DNA from: Myxococcaceae bacterium
GTDB taxonomy: Bacteria > Myxococcota_A > Polyangia > Polyangiales > Ga0077539
DNA: 64,000 nt
NCBI GenBank assembly: GCA_004297725.1
Contig: SCUS01000069.1
Span: 27,880-91,879 of the forward strand
Direction of reading: 5' to 3'
The notes beneath the pieces are model-generated. The model did no database searches, had not been told where the DNA came from, and was given only the letters and a program-made list of their open reading frames with translations. The stretch's first letter is position 1. Each line of letters starts with the position of its first letter. Shown piece after piece: positions 1-7,287 of this stretch. The position numbers and the translations under genes were made by a program.

Positions 1-369
1 CTGCCTCGGGGCCTCGAAGCCGTCGGCCCTCAGCGCGGGGACGGCGTTGAGCCCCTGCAGCGCGCTGGCCACCAGGTCGCGCGCCCGCTCGTGCGCCGAC
101 GAGGGCTCCGCGGGGTCTTCCTGAAGCCGTGCGAGGGCCGCGCGGGTGGCAGCGAGCGCTCGGGCGAAGGTCGACTGCACCCACGCCCCGTCACCAGGAG
201 CCGCGAGCACCTCGTAGACGGCCGTGATCGCGTCGCCCACCGAGCGAGCCACCTCGCGACCGCCAGGGAGCGCCGCGGCCACCAGGGTCACCAGGGCCTC
301 GTCGAGGCGGGCTCGCACCTCCCCCAGGTCGGAGCGCGCCGCAGGGCTGAGCGCCACGTCCCGGGTCAC
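1..369 (-). CDS. Uncharacterised T6SS-cluster protein, C-terminus cut by window edge
   Basis: The minus strand is open without a stop from a GTG at 369 to the window edge (123 codons). The start overlaps the TGA of the upstream DUF3396 gene by 4 bp (GTGA), typical of translational coupling. The visible protein is Ala/Leu/Arg-rich and predicted helical, with no signal peptide or membrane segment and no motif I recognise. Being last in the visible part of a VgrG-headed operon, it may be another cargo, immunity or accessory protein, but that is inference from position only. Confidence 0.6.
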   Translation of the reverse strand, partial: MTRDVALSPAARSDLGEVRARLDEALVTLVAAALPGGREVARSVGDAITAVYEVLAAPGDGAWVQSTFARALAATRAALARLQEDPAEPSSAHERARDLVASALQGLNAVPALRADGFEAPRQ

Positions 370-1301
370 TGCCACCCCTCCGGCTCGACGAAGCGGCGCA
401 GCCAGCGGAGCGTCTGCTCCCCGTCGTAGAAGCCCCCGTAGTAGCGGGCGAAGCGGCGGGGCAAGAGGGCCTCGAGGGCGCGAGAGACCTCGGCGTAGGT
501 CTCCGGGTAGACGAGGTCGTTGACGTCGCCGGTGACCGGGCGCTCCCCGGCGCGGACGATCACCCCGTGGGAGAGCGGGAGCACCGTGATGGGGCGCTCC
601 CAGGGGTGCGCCTTCAGGGCCTCGGCGGTGATGCCCCGCTCCTCCATCAGCCCCGCGCCGAGGAGGGTCAGCCAGTTGGTGGAGGGGAGCTCCCGGCCGA
701 CGAACCACGAGGCCATGTCGGGGTCCTGCACGTCGAGGCCGAGGTGCTGCAGCGCCCACTTCCGGATGCACCAGAAGGCCGCGGGCTTCTCCCACTCGTT
801 GAAGGTCGTGAGGTAGCCGCCCACCGCGCAGCGGAAGGGGTGCTCCTGGGCGAGCTCGACCGCCAGCGCCAGCAGGTCGTCGGGCTCCTGGTCGTAGGGC
901 AGCACCAGCTGGAGCCAGCCGTGGCGGCCGCCGCGCTCGGGGTCGATCTCCCGGTACGAGAAGCCCGCCCCCATGCACCCGGTCTCGTCGCTCAGGCGCA
1001 CCTGCAGCAGGTGCCTCGGCCCCGCGGCGTGCCACTCCCGGCCGAGGGTCTGCGGCAGCCCTTCCCGCTCCGCGGCGGAGAGTCGTACCCAGTCGCTGCG
1101 CGTCGAGGTGGTGAACCACTCCAGCGACCCGTCGGGCACCGCCCTCAGCAGCGCCGTCACCATCGACGGAACGCCCGTCTCGGCCCAGTGCTCCGCGTCC
1201 TCCAGGTAGACGGTGAGCCCGAGCGCCACCCTCGCCACCATCACCTCCGGGGCGTCGGCGAGGTAGCCGCAGCCGGGGCGCTGTCCAGGGCGGGCGGTCA
1301 T
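366..1301 (-). CDS. DUF3396 (type VI immunity family) protein
   Basis: A 311-residue soluble protein starting MTARPGQRPG. Its pattern (TVYLEDAEHW near the N-terminus, a central AGFSYREIDP, later LPSTNWLTLLG, and a C-terminal FYDGEQTLRWLRRFV) fits the DUF3396 family, many of which sit beside T6SS effectors and are annotated as type VI immunity proteins. The ATG overlaps the stop of the preceding propeller-like gene by 4 bp (ATGA); longer in-frame starts would run back through that gene and are rejected. It is separated from the candidate effector by two genes, so which toxin it would neutralise is not clear. Confidence 0.75.
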   Translation of the reverse strand: MTARPGQRPGCGYLADAPEVMVARVALGLTVYLEDAEHWAETGVPSMVTALLRAVPDGSLEWFTTSTRSDWVRLSAAEREGLPQTLGREWHAAGPRHLLQVRLSDETGCMGAGFSYREIDPERGGRHGWLQLVLPYDQEPDDLLALAVELAQEHPFRCAVGGYLTTFNEWEKPAAFWCIRKWALQHLGLDVQDPDMASWFVGRELPSTNWLTLLGAGLMEERGITAEALKAHPWERPITVLPLSHGVIVRAGERPVTGDVNDLVYPETYAEVSRALEALLPRRFARYYGGFYDGEQTLRWLRRFVEPEGWQ

Positions 1302-2239
1302 CGCTGCCTCCTCCGGGGTCCCCTCCAGGCCGGTGCAAAGGCGCGGGTCGCCTCTCGGAATACCTCGATGGGTATGCGGGTGAAGGTCTCCCCGTCGCGG
1401 CTCGCCACCAGCTCGTGGGGCGCGGCCGCCAGCAGGTCGCCTCGGGTGTCGATCTGCGTGGCCGGGACGTCCTTGCGCCACTCCACCAGGGTGTTGCGCT
1501 CCACGGCGTGGAGGCCTCTCGCCCCGGTGGTCACCAGCACCTTGCCCTGGAAGACCCCAAGGGAGAGCAGCGGCCCGTCGGAGATCACCCGCTCGACCCA
1601 GCCGTGGACGCTGCCCTCCAGCACCCGATAGCCCGCCCCGCTCGCGTGGATCTCGTCTTCGGACACCACCTGCACCGAGGAGAGCATCGAGCGGGTGGGG
1701 GCCGGGACGCGGATCCATCGCAGCCCGTCCCAGCGCGTCACGAGACCGCCGTCGCCGACCGCGTAGACCAGGTCGGGGCGGAGCCCGTGCATCCCCACGA
1801 TGAGCCCCGGAGGCGGCGGGGTCTCGGACCACTGCGCCCCGTCCCAGCGGTGCACGATGCCGTGGATGCCGGGCTGCTGCACCCGCTGCCCGAAGGCGAA
1901 CACGTTGGACTCCTCGAGGCCGTAGACCCCGCTCAAGATCCCGGGCAGCGGAGTGAAGGACCACCGCGGCGTGAGCAGCTCTCCGGAGGCCTCGACGTGG
2001 ACGCCGGTGCGGGCGCCGCCCTCGGACACCCAGAGCCGCCCGGAGGGGGCGCGCCAGAGGCGGGTGAGCCAACCCCGGTGGCCCAGCAGCAGGTACATCT
2101 GGCCCTGCACCACGCGGCCGATCCACGACTCGGCCATGTCCTCCGACCAGCCGTAGGTGTCGTCGTAGCGGTCGGCGAGGAAGTGGAAGTCCTCCGCCGA
2201 GAGACCGCTGACGCCGCGATATTTCCAGGTGATGGGCAT
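1298..2239 (-). CDS. Beta-propeller-like protein of the T6SS cargo operon
   Basis: A 313-residue protein. I take the start at MPITWKYRG because residues upstream in frame are Arg/Pro-rich, like translated spacer. The body shows recurring short blades with GxxxxxWDG and VxxxDGG-type turns (HRWDGAQWSE, AVGDGGLVTRWDG, LEGSVHGWVE), as in WD40/YCF48-like propellers, with no signal peptide. It lies between the small acidic gene and the DUF3396 gene and is coupled to the latter. A role as adaptor, chaperone or immunity protein is possible; nothing in the sequence decides among them. Confidence 0.6.
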   Translation of the reverse strand: MPITWKYRGVSGLSAEDFHFLADRYDDTYGWSEDMAESWIGRVVQGQMYLLLGHRGWLTRLWRAPSGRLWVSEGGARTGVHVEASGELLTPRWSFTPLPGILSGVYGLEESNVFAFGQRVQQPGIHGIVHRWDGAQWSETPPPPGLIVGMHGLRPDLVYAVGDGGLVTRWDGLRWIRVPAPTRSMLSSVQVVSEDEIHASGAGYRVLEGSVHGWVERVISDGPLLSLGVFQGKVLVTTGARGLHAVERNTLVEWRKDVPATQIDTRGDLLAAAPHELVASRDGETFTRIPIEVFREATRAFAPAWRGPRRRQR

Positions 2240-2279
2240 TGCGCGTGGAGGCCCTCGTGGGCCGCTCAGACGGTGGCGA

Positions 2280-2603
2280 TCAGAAGCCGCTGATGTCGAG
2301 CCGCACCGGCGCCGCCGCAACCTCCGGGTGCGCGGCGTAGAGCGCCTCCATGCACTGCTTCACCCGCTCGGGGGCCTTGAGCTCGTGGTCGAGGGTGTCG
2401 GTGCCGTAGCTGAAGCACACCAGCAGCCGGGACGGGTCTTCCGGGTCGGGGAGCGTGCGGTAGTACATCAACGGGAGGTAGTCGCCCCCGCCGGTCGCGT
2501 CCTCCATGGCCTGCTCGACGGTCGCGTCGTCGGCGAAGAAGTTGAGCGCCTCGACGTGCTGCTTCAGGAACGCGTCGATCGTCGGGATGAGGTTCTCGTT
2601 CAT
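2280..2603 (-). CDS. Small acidic protein, candidate immunity or accessory protein
   Basis: A 107-residue acidic cytosolic protein beginning MNENLIPTIDAF and ending in SGF. No family is recognised with certainty. It lies 47 bp downstream of the Cys-rich candidate effector, the usual place for a cognate immunity gene, and has the usual size and charge of one. Function is inferred from position only. Confidence 0.55.
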   Translation of the reverse strand: MNENLIPTIDAFLKQHVEALNFFADDATVEQAMEDATGGGDYLPLMYYRTLPDPEDPSRLLVCFSYGTDTLDHELKAPERVKQCMEALYAAHPEVAAAPVRLDISGF

Positions 2604-2650
2604 GGCTCTTCGAGGGCTCGTGGGTCGTGGTGTAGGAGCGGCGCGCCCCC

Positions 2651-3721
2651 TCAGGCCGCGTGCCCGGTGCGGCGCTGCTCCCGGGCGATCATGCGCCGCC
2701 CCATGTCGGCGCGGCAACAGTCCCCGTCGTAGCGCGAGAGCGCCGCGCGGGCGGTGGTGGCCTGCTTCGACTTCGCGCCGTGGGCGGCCTCCGCGGCGGC
2801 CACGTCCCCCTGGAGCGCGGCCCGGTGTGTCGCCCGGGTGGGCGGCGGTCCTCCTCGGGTGGGCGTGGCCCTCGCGTCGTTGCGGGGGAAGTCGTCCTTG
2901 CACTTCTTGTACATCGCCGCCTCGGCCTTCTTGCGCCAGTTGTTGAGGCACGCGGCCGCGGTGTTTCCACCGATGACCTTGTCCTTGGCGCAGTTGGGCT
3001 CCGCGGGAGCCTTGGCTCCGATGGCCGCCGCCTGGCTCGCGGGGTCGAGCCGGTCGAAGCGCTCGGCCGCGTTGGAGCCGGGGCGGGGAATGGGCGCGGC
3101 GGTGGTGGCCTCGAAGCTGTTGGCGAAGTTCTGCTTGTGGCGGTCGAGCATGGGCTGGGTGCGAGCGTCCTCGTCGGCGCGGCGCTGCTCCGGGGGGTAC
3201 GCGCCGCCGGGGGTGTTGGGGATGCCGTTGACGCTGCCCGGGGTGGTGGTGGTGCCGTTGCGGGCGCGCTGGTTGGCGCTGTCGTTGTTCTCGTTGATGG
3301 TGTGGACGCCGTGCACCGTGGCCGGGTCCGCCGCCCTCCCCTGGTGGGGGACGCAGGGCGCGAGGTTGGACTCGAAGCCGTCGACCACGGACTCGCAGAC
3401 CTCCCCCCGACCGCCCTCGGTGCGGAAGTTGGAGTCCCTGATCAGGTGCCCCGACTCGCAGTCGGAGAGGAAGCGCTCCTGCGGTGTGGGCTGGGGGATG
3501 TTGTTCGCGGCCCGATCGGCGGGCGAAGCGTTGTCCCAGGCCTCGCACTTCTTCCGAGCGTCGGCGTTGGTCTTGGCGACGAAGCTGTAGCTCCCGCAGT
3601 TGTCGGGGTTGAGCGCGGCCTTGATGAGCAGCGCCTGGCACTTCTTGGAGAAGAACGCGCTCCCTCCGCTGTTGAGGTAGAGGGTGAAGACGTGAGGCGG
3701 AGGCGTCGGGGCGGCGGTCAT
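2651..3721 (-). CDS. Candidate T6SS effector, cysteine-rich
   Basis: A 356-residue protein without signal peptide or membrane segment, encoded 16 bp downstream of the PAAR-like gene. It is rich in Cys, Asn and charged residues. The N-terminal half has several spaced cysteines (FFSKKCQAL, DNCGSY, RKKCEAW, LSDCES) and a block with APCVPHQG and HGVHTINEN reminiscent of His/Asn-containing polymorphic-toxin domains, though I cannot assign a family. A Pro/Gly/Asn-rich linker (GTTTTPGSVNG region) follows, then another Cys region (EPNCAKDK, AACLNNW, KKCKDDF, GDCCRADMG). In loci of the order VgrG-DUF3540-DUF4150 the next gene is commonly the cargo toxin, so effector is the best reading. Confidence 0.55.
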   Translation of the reverse strand: MTAAPTPPPHVFTLYLNSGGSAFFSKKCQALLIKAALNPDNCGSYSFVAKTNADARKKCEAWDNASPADRAANNIPQPTPQERFLSDCESGHLIRDSNFRTEGGRGEVCESVVDGFESNLAPCVPHQGRAADPATVHGVHTINENNDSANQRARNGTTTTPGSVNGIPNTPGGAYPPEQRRADEDARTQPMLDRHKQNFANSFEATTAAPIPRPGSNAAERFDRLDPASQAAAIGAKAPAEPNCAKDKVIGGNTAAACLNNWRKKAEAAMYKKCKDDFPRNDARATPTRGGPPPTRATHRAALQGDVAAAEAAHGAKSKQATTARAALSRYDGDCCRADMGRRMIAREQRRTGHAA

Positions 3722-3737
3722 CGGCGTGCTCTCCCTC

Positions 3738-4115
3738 TCAGCGCGAGTCGCCGAAGCCCGGGGAGCCGGTGACGGTCACCGGCCGACCCTCGAAGTGCAC
3801 CGTCACCGCGGGCACCGGGAGCGACCAGCCGAGGCCGGTGTTCACGCCCGCGACGGTGATGTCCTTGGTGAGCGCCACGCCCGCCTCGTTGCCGTGCATG
3901 TTGCTGATCTTGCAGAAGGAGCTGTGCACCTTCTTGCCGTGGATCTCGATGCGGGCGCACTTCTCCGCGAGGCTGCTCGAGCTCCCCATCAGGGGGTAGG
4001 GCATCGGCAGCGGGCTCGGCGCGGCGGGCGTGAAGCACATGCACGGCACCACCCCCGTCACCTGGTGGGCCGAGTTCTCGCAGACGACTTCCATCATCAA
4101 GGCGGTCACGCTCAT
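3738..4115 (-). CDS. DUF4150 PAAR-like spike tip protein
   Basis: A 125-residue protein starting MSVTALMMEV. It matches the DUF4150 (PAAR-like) family: short, Gly/Pro-rich, beta-structured, with CMCFTPAAPSPLPMPYP near the N-terminus, a central KISNMHGNEAG and a C-terminal VPAVTVHFEGRPV. Such proteins are thought to cap the VgrG trimer and connect the effector to the spike. It follows DUF3540 by 20 bp and precedes the candidate effector, the expected order. Conserved Cys and His could bind metal as in true PAAR tips; this is family knowledge, not shown here. Confidence 0.8.
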   Translation of the reverse strand: MSVTALMMEVVCENSAHQVTGVVPCMCFTPAAPSPLPMPYPLMGSSSSLAEKCARIEIHGKKVHSSFCKISNMHGNEAGVALTKDITVAGVNTGLGWSLPVPAVTVHFEGRPVTVTGSPGFGDSR

Positions 4116-4135
4116 CGCTCGCTCCCCTCCTCCGC

Positions 4136-4636
4136 TCAGTTGAACTTGATCATCGCCGCGAGGGTCCGGGCCACCTCTCGCGCCCTGGTGAGCACCCGGT
4201 TGGCGAAGACCTCGACCTCGCCCGAGGACACCATCACGAAGGCCCCCGGCACCCTCATCACCACCTTCTCCGTGGCCGTCACCGTGAAGGCCCTGGCCGC
4301 CACGTCCACGTCCCCGTCCCGGCCCACGGTCAGCGCCCTCGCGGTCTGAAGCGTGCCCACGATCAGGGGCGCCTCGCCGAGCTCCAGCACCACCCTCGCG
4401 CCCGACGCCCTCGCGGCCTCGAGGAGCGCGCCGTCCACCGACGCGTCCACCGAGGCGAGCGCCTCCGCGCCTCCGGCCCGCACCCTCCACGAGTCCCCCT
4501 CGCGAGCCACCACCGTGGCCAGCACCAGCGGCGCTCCCGCCAGCCGGGCGACCGCCGCCGTGGTCTCCGCCACCTCCCTCACCGCCGCGGTCTCCGGGGC
4601 GCGCCCCGCTCCCGACTTCACTCCGCTTCTCTTCAT
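4136..4636 (-). CDS. DUF3540 VgrG-associated protein
   Basis: A 166-residue protein with a basic N-terminus, then beta-strand-rich sequence containing GEAPLIVGTLQ, diagnostic of the DUF3540 family found between VgrG and DUF4150/effector genes. It lies 28 bp downstream of the VgrG at 4665-7286 and 20 bp upstream of DUF4150. The hydrophobic C-terminus (ALAAMIKFN) is not long enough for a membrane anchor. Its likely role is adaptor in loading the tip or effector onto the spike; the biochemical role is not established from sequence. Confidence 0.75.
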   Translation of the reverse strand: MKRSGVKSGAGRAPETAAVREVAETTAAVARLAGAPLVLATVVAREGDSWRVRAGGAEALASVDASVDGALLEAARASGARVVLELGEAPLIVGTLQTARALTVGRDGDVDVAARAFTVTATEKVVMRVPGAFVMVSSGEVEVFANRVLTRAREVARTLAAMIKFN

Positions 4637-4664
4637 GGCCTACCTCCCTCTCCGCCTCTCCGCG

Positions 4665-7286
4665 CTACGTCGGACCGATCGACGGGTCCGTCACGTCCAG
4701 CCCCGCGCTCCCCTCGATGGTCACGTTCAAACCTGAGATCACCACGCCGCCGCTGTCGACCACGATCTCCGAGAGCCCGCACTTGAGCGTGATCTTCCCT
4801 CCCGCGGTGACCTTCATCCTCGACCCGGTCACCGCCGCCGCCCCCTTGGCGCTCATCGAGTGCCCGCCCCCGATGCTCTGCCGCATGACCCCCGCCACGT
4901 TGACCGCCATCGCCGCCGTCGCGTCGAGGCTCAGCCCCGCCGACGTCATCAGCACGTAGCTCCCGGTGAGCTCGGTCTTCGACCCCTTGGTGTTCTCCAT
5001 CTTCGAGCCCGCGGTGAGCTCGATCTTCGCCGCGCCGATGGTCTCCTTCGCGCTGCCTCCCACGTTGAAGGTCACCCCGTAGGCCGAGTTGATGAGCGCG
5101 ATCGCGCCGATGCTCTCGGTCACGTCGCCGCCCACCACCGTCCCCCAGACGCCGCTTCCCGCGCCGCCCGCGGTGTTGCTGGCGCTGGCGTTCTCACCGC
5201 CGCCACCACCGGCAGGCATCGAGCCGTTGGCGATGGCCGCGGAGGTCCCCGCGGCGTCGCTCGCGGCCTCCGCCCCGGCGGGCGTGTCGGCGCCGGCCAC
5301 CCCGTGGTGCCCTTCGGCCGCGAGCGCCGCGCCCGGCGACTGCACCAGCCCCGCCGCAGGACCGGCCAGATGCATCACCGGCCCCATCGCCGCGCGCGCC
5401 CGGTTGAGCGCCGGGAGCATCGGCCCCAGCAGGGCCGCCTGCGCCCGGGAGGCCGCCGCCGCCGCGACGCCTTCCGCCGCCGCCACCGCCTCCCGCTTGA
5501 TGATCTCCAGCACCGCGGCGCCGGGAGAGCCCACCTTCACGCTCTCCATCGCGCCCACCGAGAGGCTCATCGCGCCGACGATCTCCTCGGTCGCGCTCTG
5601 GTCGACGCCCACCGTGCGGTTGGCCCCCACGGAGATGCTCTCGTTGCCCGCCACCTTGCCCGAGTCCGAGCCCTCGACGGACATGCTCTCGTTGCCCGAC
5701 ACCGCCGCGCTGCGCTTGCCCACCACCGTGCGCGTCGCGTTGGCGCCGACGTTGAGGATCCGGTCGTGGGCCACCACCACGTTGATGTCGTGGCCACCGT
5801 TGATGGCCACCCGCTGCGCCCCGGCGCTGTCGTCCAGCATCACCTCGTTGGTCGCCCCGCGACCGGGCAGGCTGTACGACTTGTGACCCGTGACGGCCTT
5901 CTCCGCGGGCAGCGGATACGACGGGGGAAAGAGCGCGTTGTAGACCTGACCGAAGCACACCGGGCGGTCGGGGTCGCCGTCGAGAAACTCCACCAGCACC
6001 TCCCAGCCGATGCGCGGAATGGCCACCGAGCCGGTGGTCTGCGCCTGGGACACCCGCACCCAGCAGGTGGTGTGCTCGTCGAGCTTGCCATCGCGGTCCC
6101 AGTGAAACTGCAGCTTCACCCGGCCGAGGGCGTCGCAGTAGATCTCCTGGCCCGACGGGCCCGTCACCCTTGCGGTCTGAAGCCCCACCACCCTCGGCCA
6201 GGGCGTGCGCCTCGGCGTCCGGAAGGGCTTCGCCTTCGGGATCATCTCCAGCGTCACCACGCACTCCGGATCGCCCCGGTCGACCAGCGCCCCCTCCCCC
6301 GTCTCGGCGTCGATGCGCACCCGCAGCCGCTGCCCGATCACCATCCACTCCGCGTCGTCGGTCGGGTGCCCCGACACCTGGAGCCAGCGCGCCGTCGAGA
6401 GGGTGACGGCGTTGGTCTCCGCGGTCACCACGTCGTGCGCCACCCGGAGCGACTCCAGCGTGTCCTGCGCCCTGCGCTGCCCCACCGGGAGGTCGTCGTA
6501 GTGCCCCGGCTGCTCGTACCACTCCAGCGTCCCCGCCGCGGAGGCGTCGCTCGCCTGCGCGAACATCTCCTCCGAGGGGTGCTCCCGGTCGTAGTCGTTC
6601 ATCGCGACGCGGGAGGGGGTGAGGGCGCCGCGGCGGTGCCAGCTCCAGAGCCGCAGCCCCCGCCCGTGGAGGCCGAGGTCGGGCGTGAAGATCACCTCCC
6701 CGGGCGTGTTGCGAGGCGCGGTCGGCGTCTGGTCACCGAAGACCATCACCACCCCCTCGGCGCTGTGCTCGAAGGCGAACCAGATGCCCTCCTCCTCCAG
6801 CAGCCGGCGCACGAAGGCGAGGTCGCTCTCGTCATACTGCACGCAGTATTTCCGTACGCCGTAGTTGCGCCCGAGGCCCCAGCGGGTCTCCTCCTCAGGA
6901 ACACCCGCGTCGCGCAGCACCCGGCGCACGATGTCCGGCACGTCGAGGTCCTGGTGGATGCGGTAGCCGTGGCGCCACGCGAGCACCGCCGCCCGAGGCA
7001 CCACCGTCGCCCGACAGCGGATGCTCGTCGCCCCCTCGTCGTCCGTGGCCGCCACCTCCAGGGACTCGATCTCCCCGCCCACGAAGCGCTCCTGCTCGTC
7101 GTCGTCGGTGAGCGTCACCAGCACCGTCGACCCGGTGGCGCGGGTGAAGGCCACCTCGTCGGCGCTCAGGTCGACCTCGTAGCGGTAGAGCTCGCCGAGG
7201 CGCTCCTCGCCCCGCACCGCGTGGACGGTGTTGTGCCCCGGAAACGCCCCGCCCACCAGGCTCGCGCGCAGTCGTTGCTGACTCAT
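4665..7286 (-). CDS. vgrG: VgrG/TssI spike protein 1 (Ala/Gly-rich insertion)
   Basis: An 873-residue VgrG. The N-terminal gp27-like part has the family blocks LGELYRYEVDLS, FVRRLLEEEGIWFAFEH and YGVRKYCVQYDESD. A gp5-like OB fold follows (GRVKLQFHWDRDGK, RVSQAQTTGS, PRIGWEVLVEFLDGDPDRP), then a long beta-helix needle of short VGxNxT/SVGA repeats. It is longer than a minimal VgrG because an Ala/Gly-rich, low-complexity stretch of about 130 residues splits the needle (AVAAAEGVAAAAA through GGGGGENASAS). The start is 1 bp downstream of the stop of the preceding VgrG, suggesting coupled translation. It is the VgrG closest to the cargo genes and the likeliest carrier of the downstream tip and effector. 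Confidence 0.92.
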   Translation of the reverse strand: MSQQRLRASLVGGAFPGHNTVHAVRGEERLGELYRYEVDLSADEVAFTRATGSTVLVTLTDDDEQERFVGGEIESLEVAATDDEGATSIRCRATVVPRAAVLAWRHGYRIHQDLDVPDIVRRVLRDAGVPEEETRWGLGRNYGVRKYCVQYDESDLAFVRRLLEEEGIWFAFEHSAEGVVMVFGDQTPTAPRNTPGEVIFTPDLGLHGRGLRLWSWHRRGALTPSRVAMNDYDREHPSEEMFAQASDASAAGTLEWYEQPGHYDDLPVGQRRAQDTLESLRVAHDVVTAETNAVTLSTARWLQVSGHPTDDAEWMVIGQRLRVRIDAETGEGALVDRGDPECVVTLEMIPKAKPFRTPRRTPWPRVVGLQTARVTGPSGQEIYCDALGRVKLQFHWDRDGKLDEHTTCWVRVSQAQTTGSVAIPRIGWEVLVEFLDGDPDRPVCFGQVYNALFPPSYPLPAEKAVTGHKSYSLPGRGATNEVMLDDSAGAQRVAINGGHDINVVVAHDRILNVGANATRTVVGKRSAAVSGNESMSVEGSDSGKVAGNESISVGANRTVGVDQSATEEIVGAMSLSVGAMESVKVGSPGAAVLEIIKREAVAAAEGVAAAAASRAQAALLGPMLPALNRARAAMGPVMHLAGPAAGLVQSPGAALAAEGHHGVAGADTPAGAEAASDAAGTSAAIANGSMPAGGGGGENASASNTAGGAGSGVWGTVVGGDVTESIGAIALINSAYGVTFNVGGSAKETIGAAKIELTAGSKMENTKGSKTELTGSYVLMTSAGLSLDATAAMAVNVAGVMRQSIGGGHSMSAKGAAAVTGSRMKVTAGGKITLKCGLSEIVVDSGGVVISGLNVTIEGSAGLDVTDPSIGPT

Positions 7287-7287
7287 C

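Noticed and set aside
366..2126. A 586-residue minus-strand reading that would fuse the DUF3396 protein to an Arg/Pro-rich N-terminus
   Set aside because: The N-terminal half is an out-of-frame copy of the propeller-like gene; the ATG at 1301 in a 4-bp overlap is the natural start.
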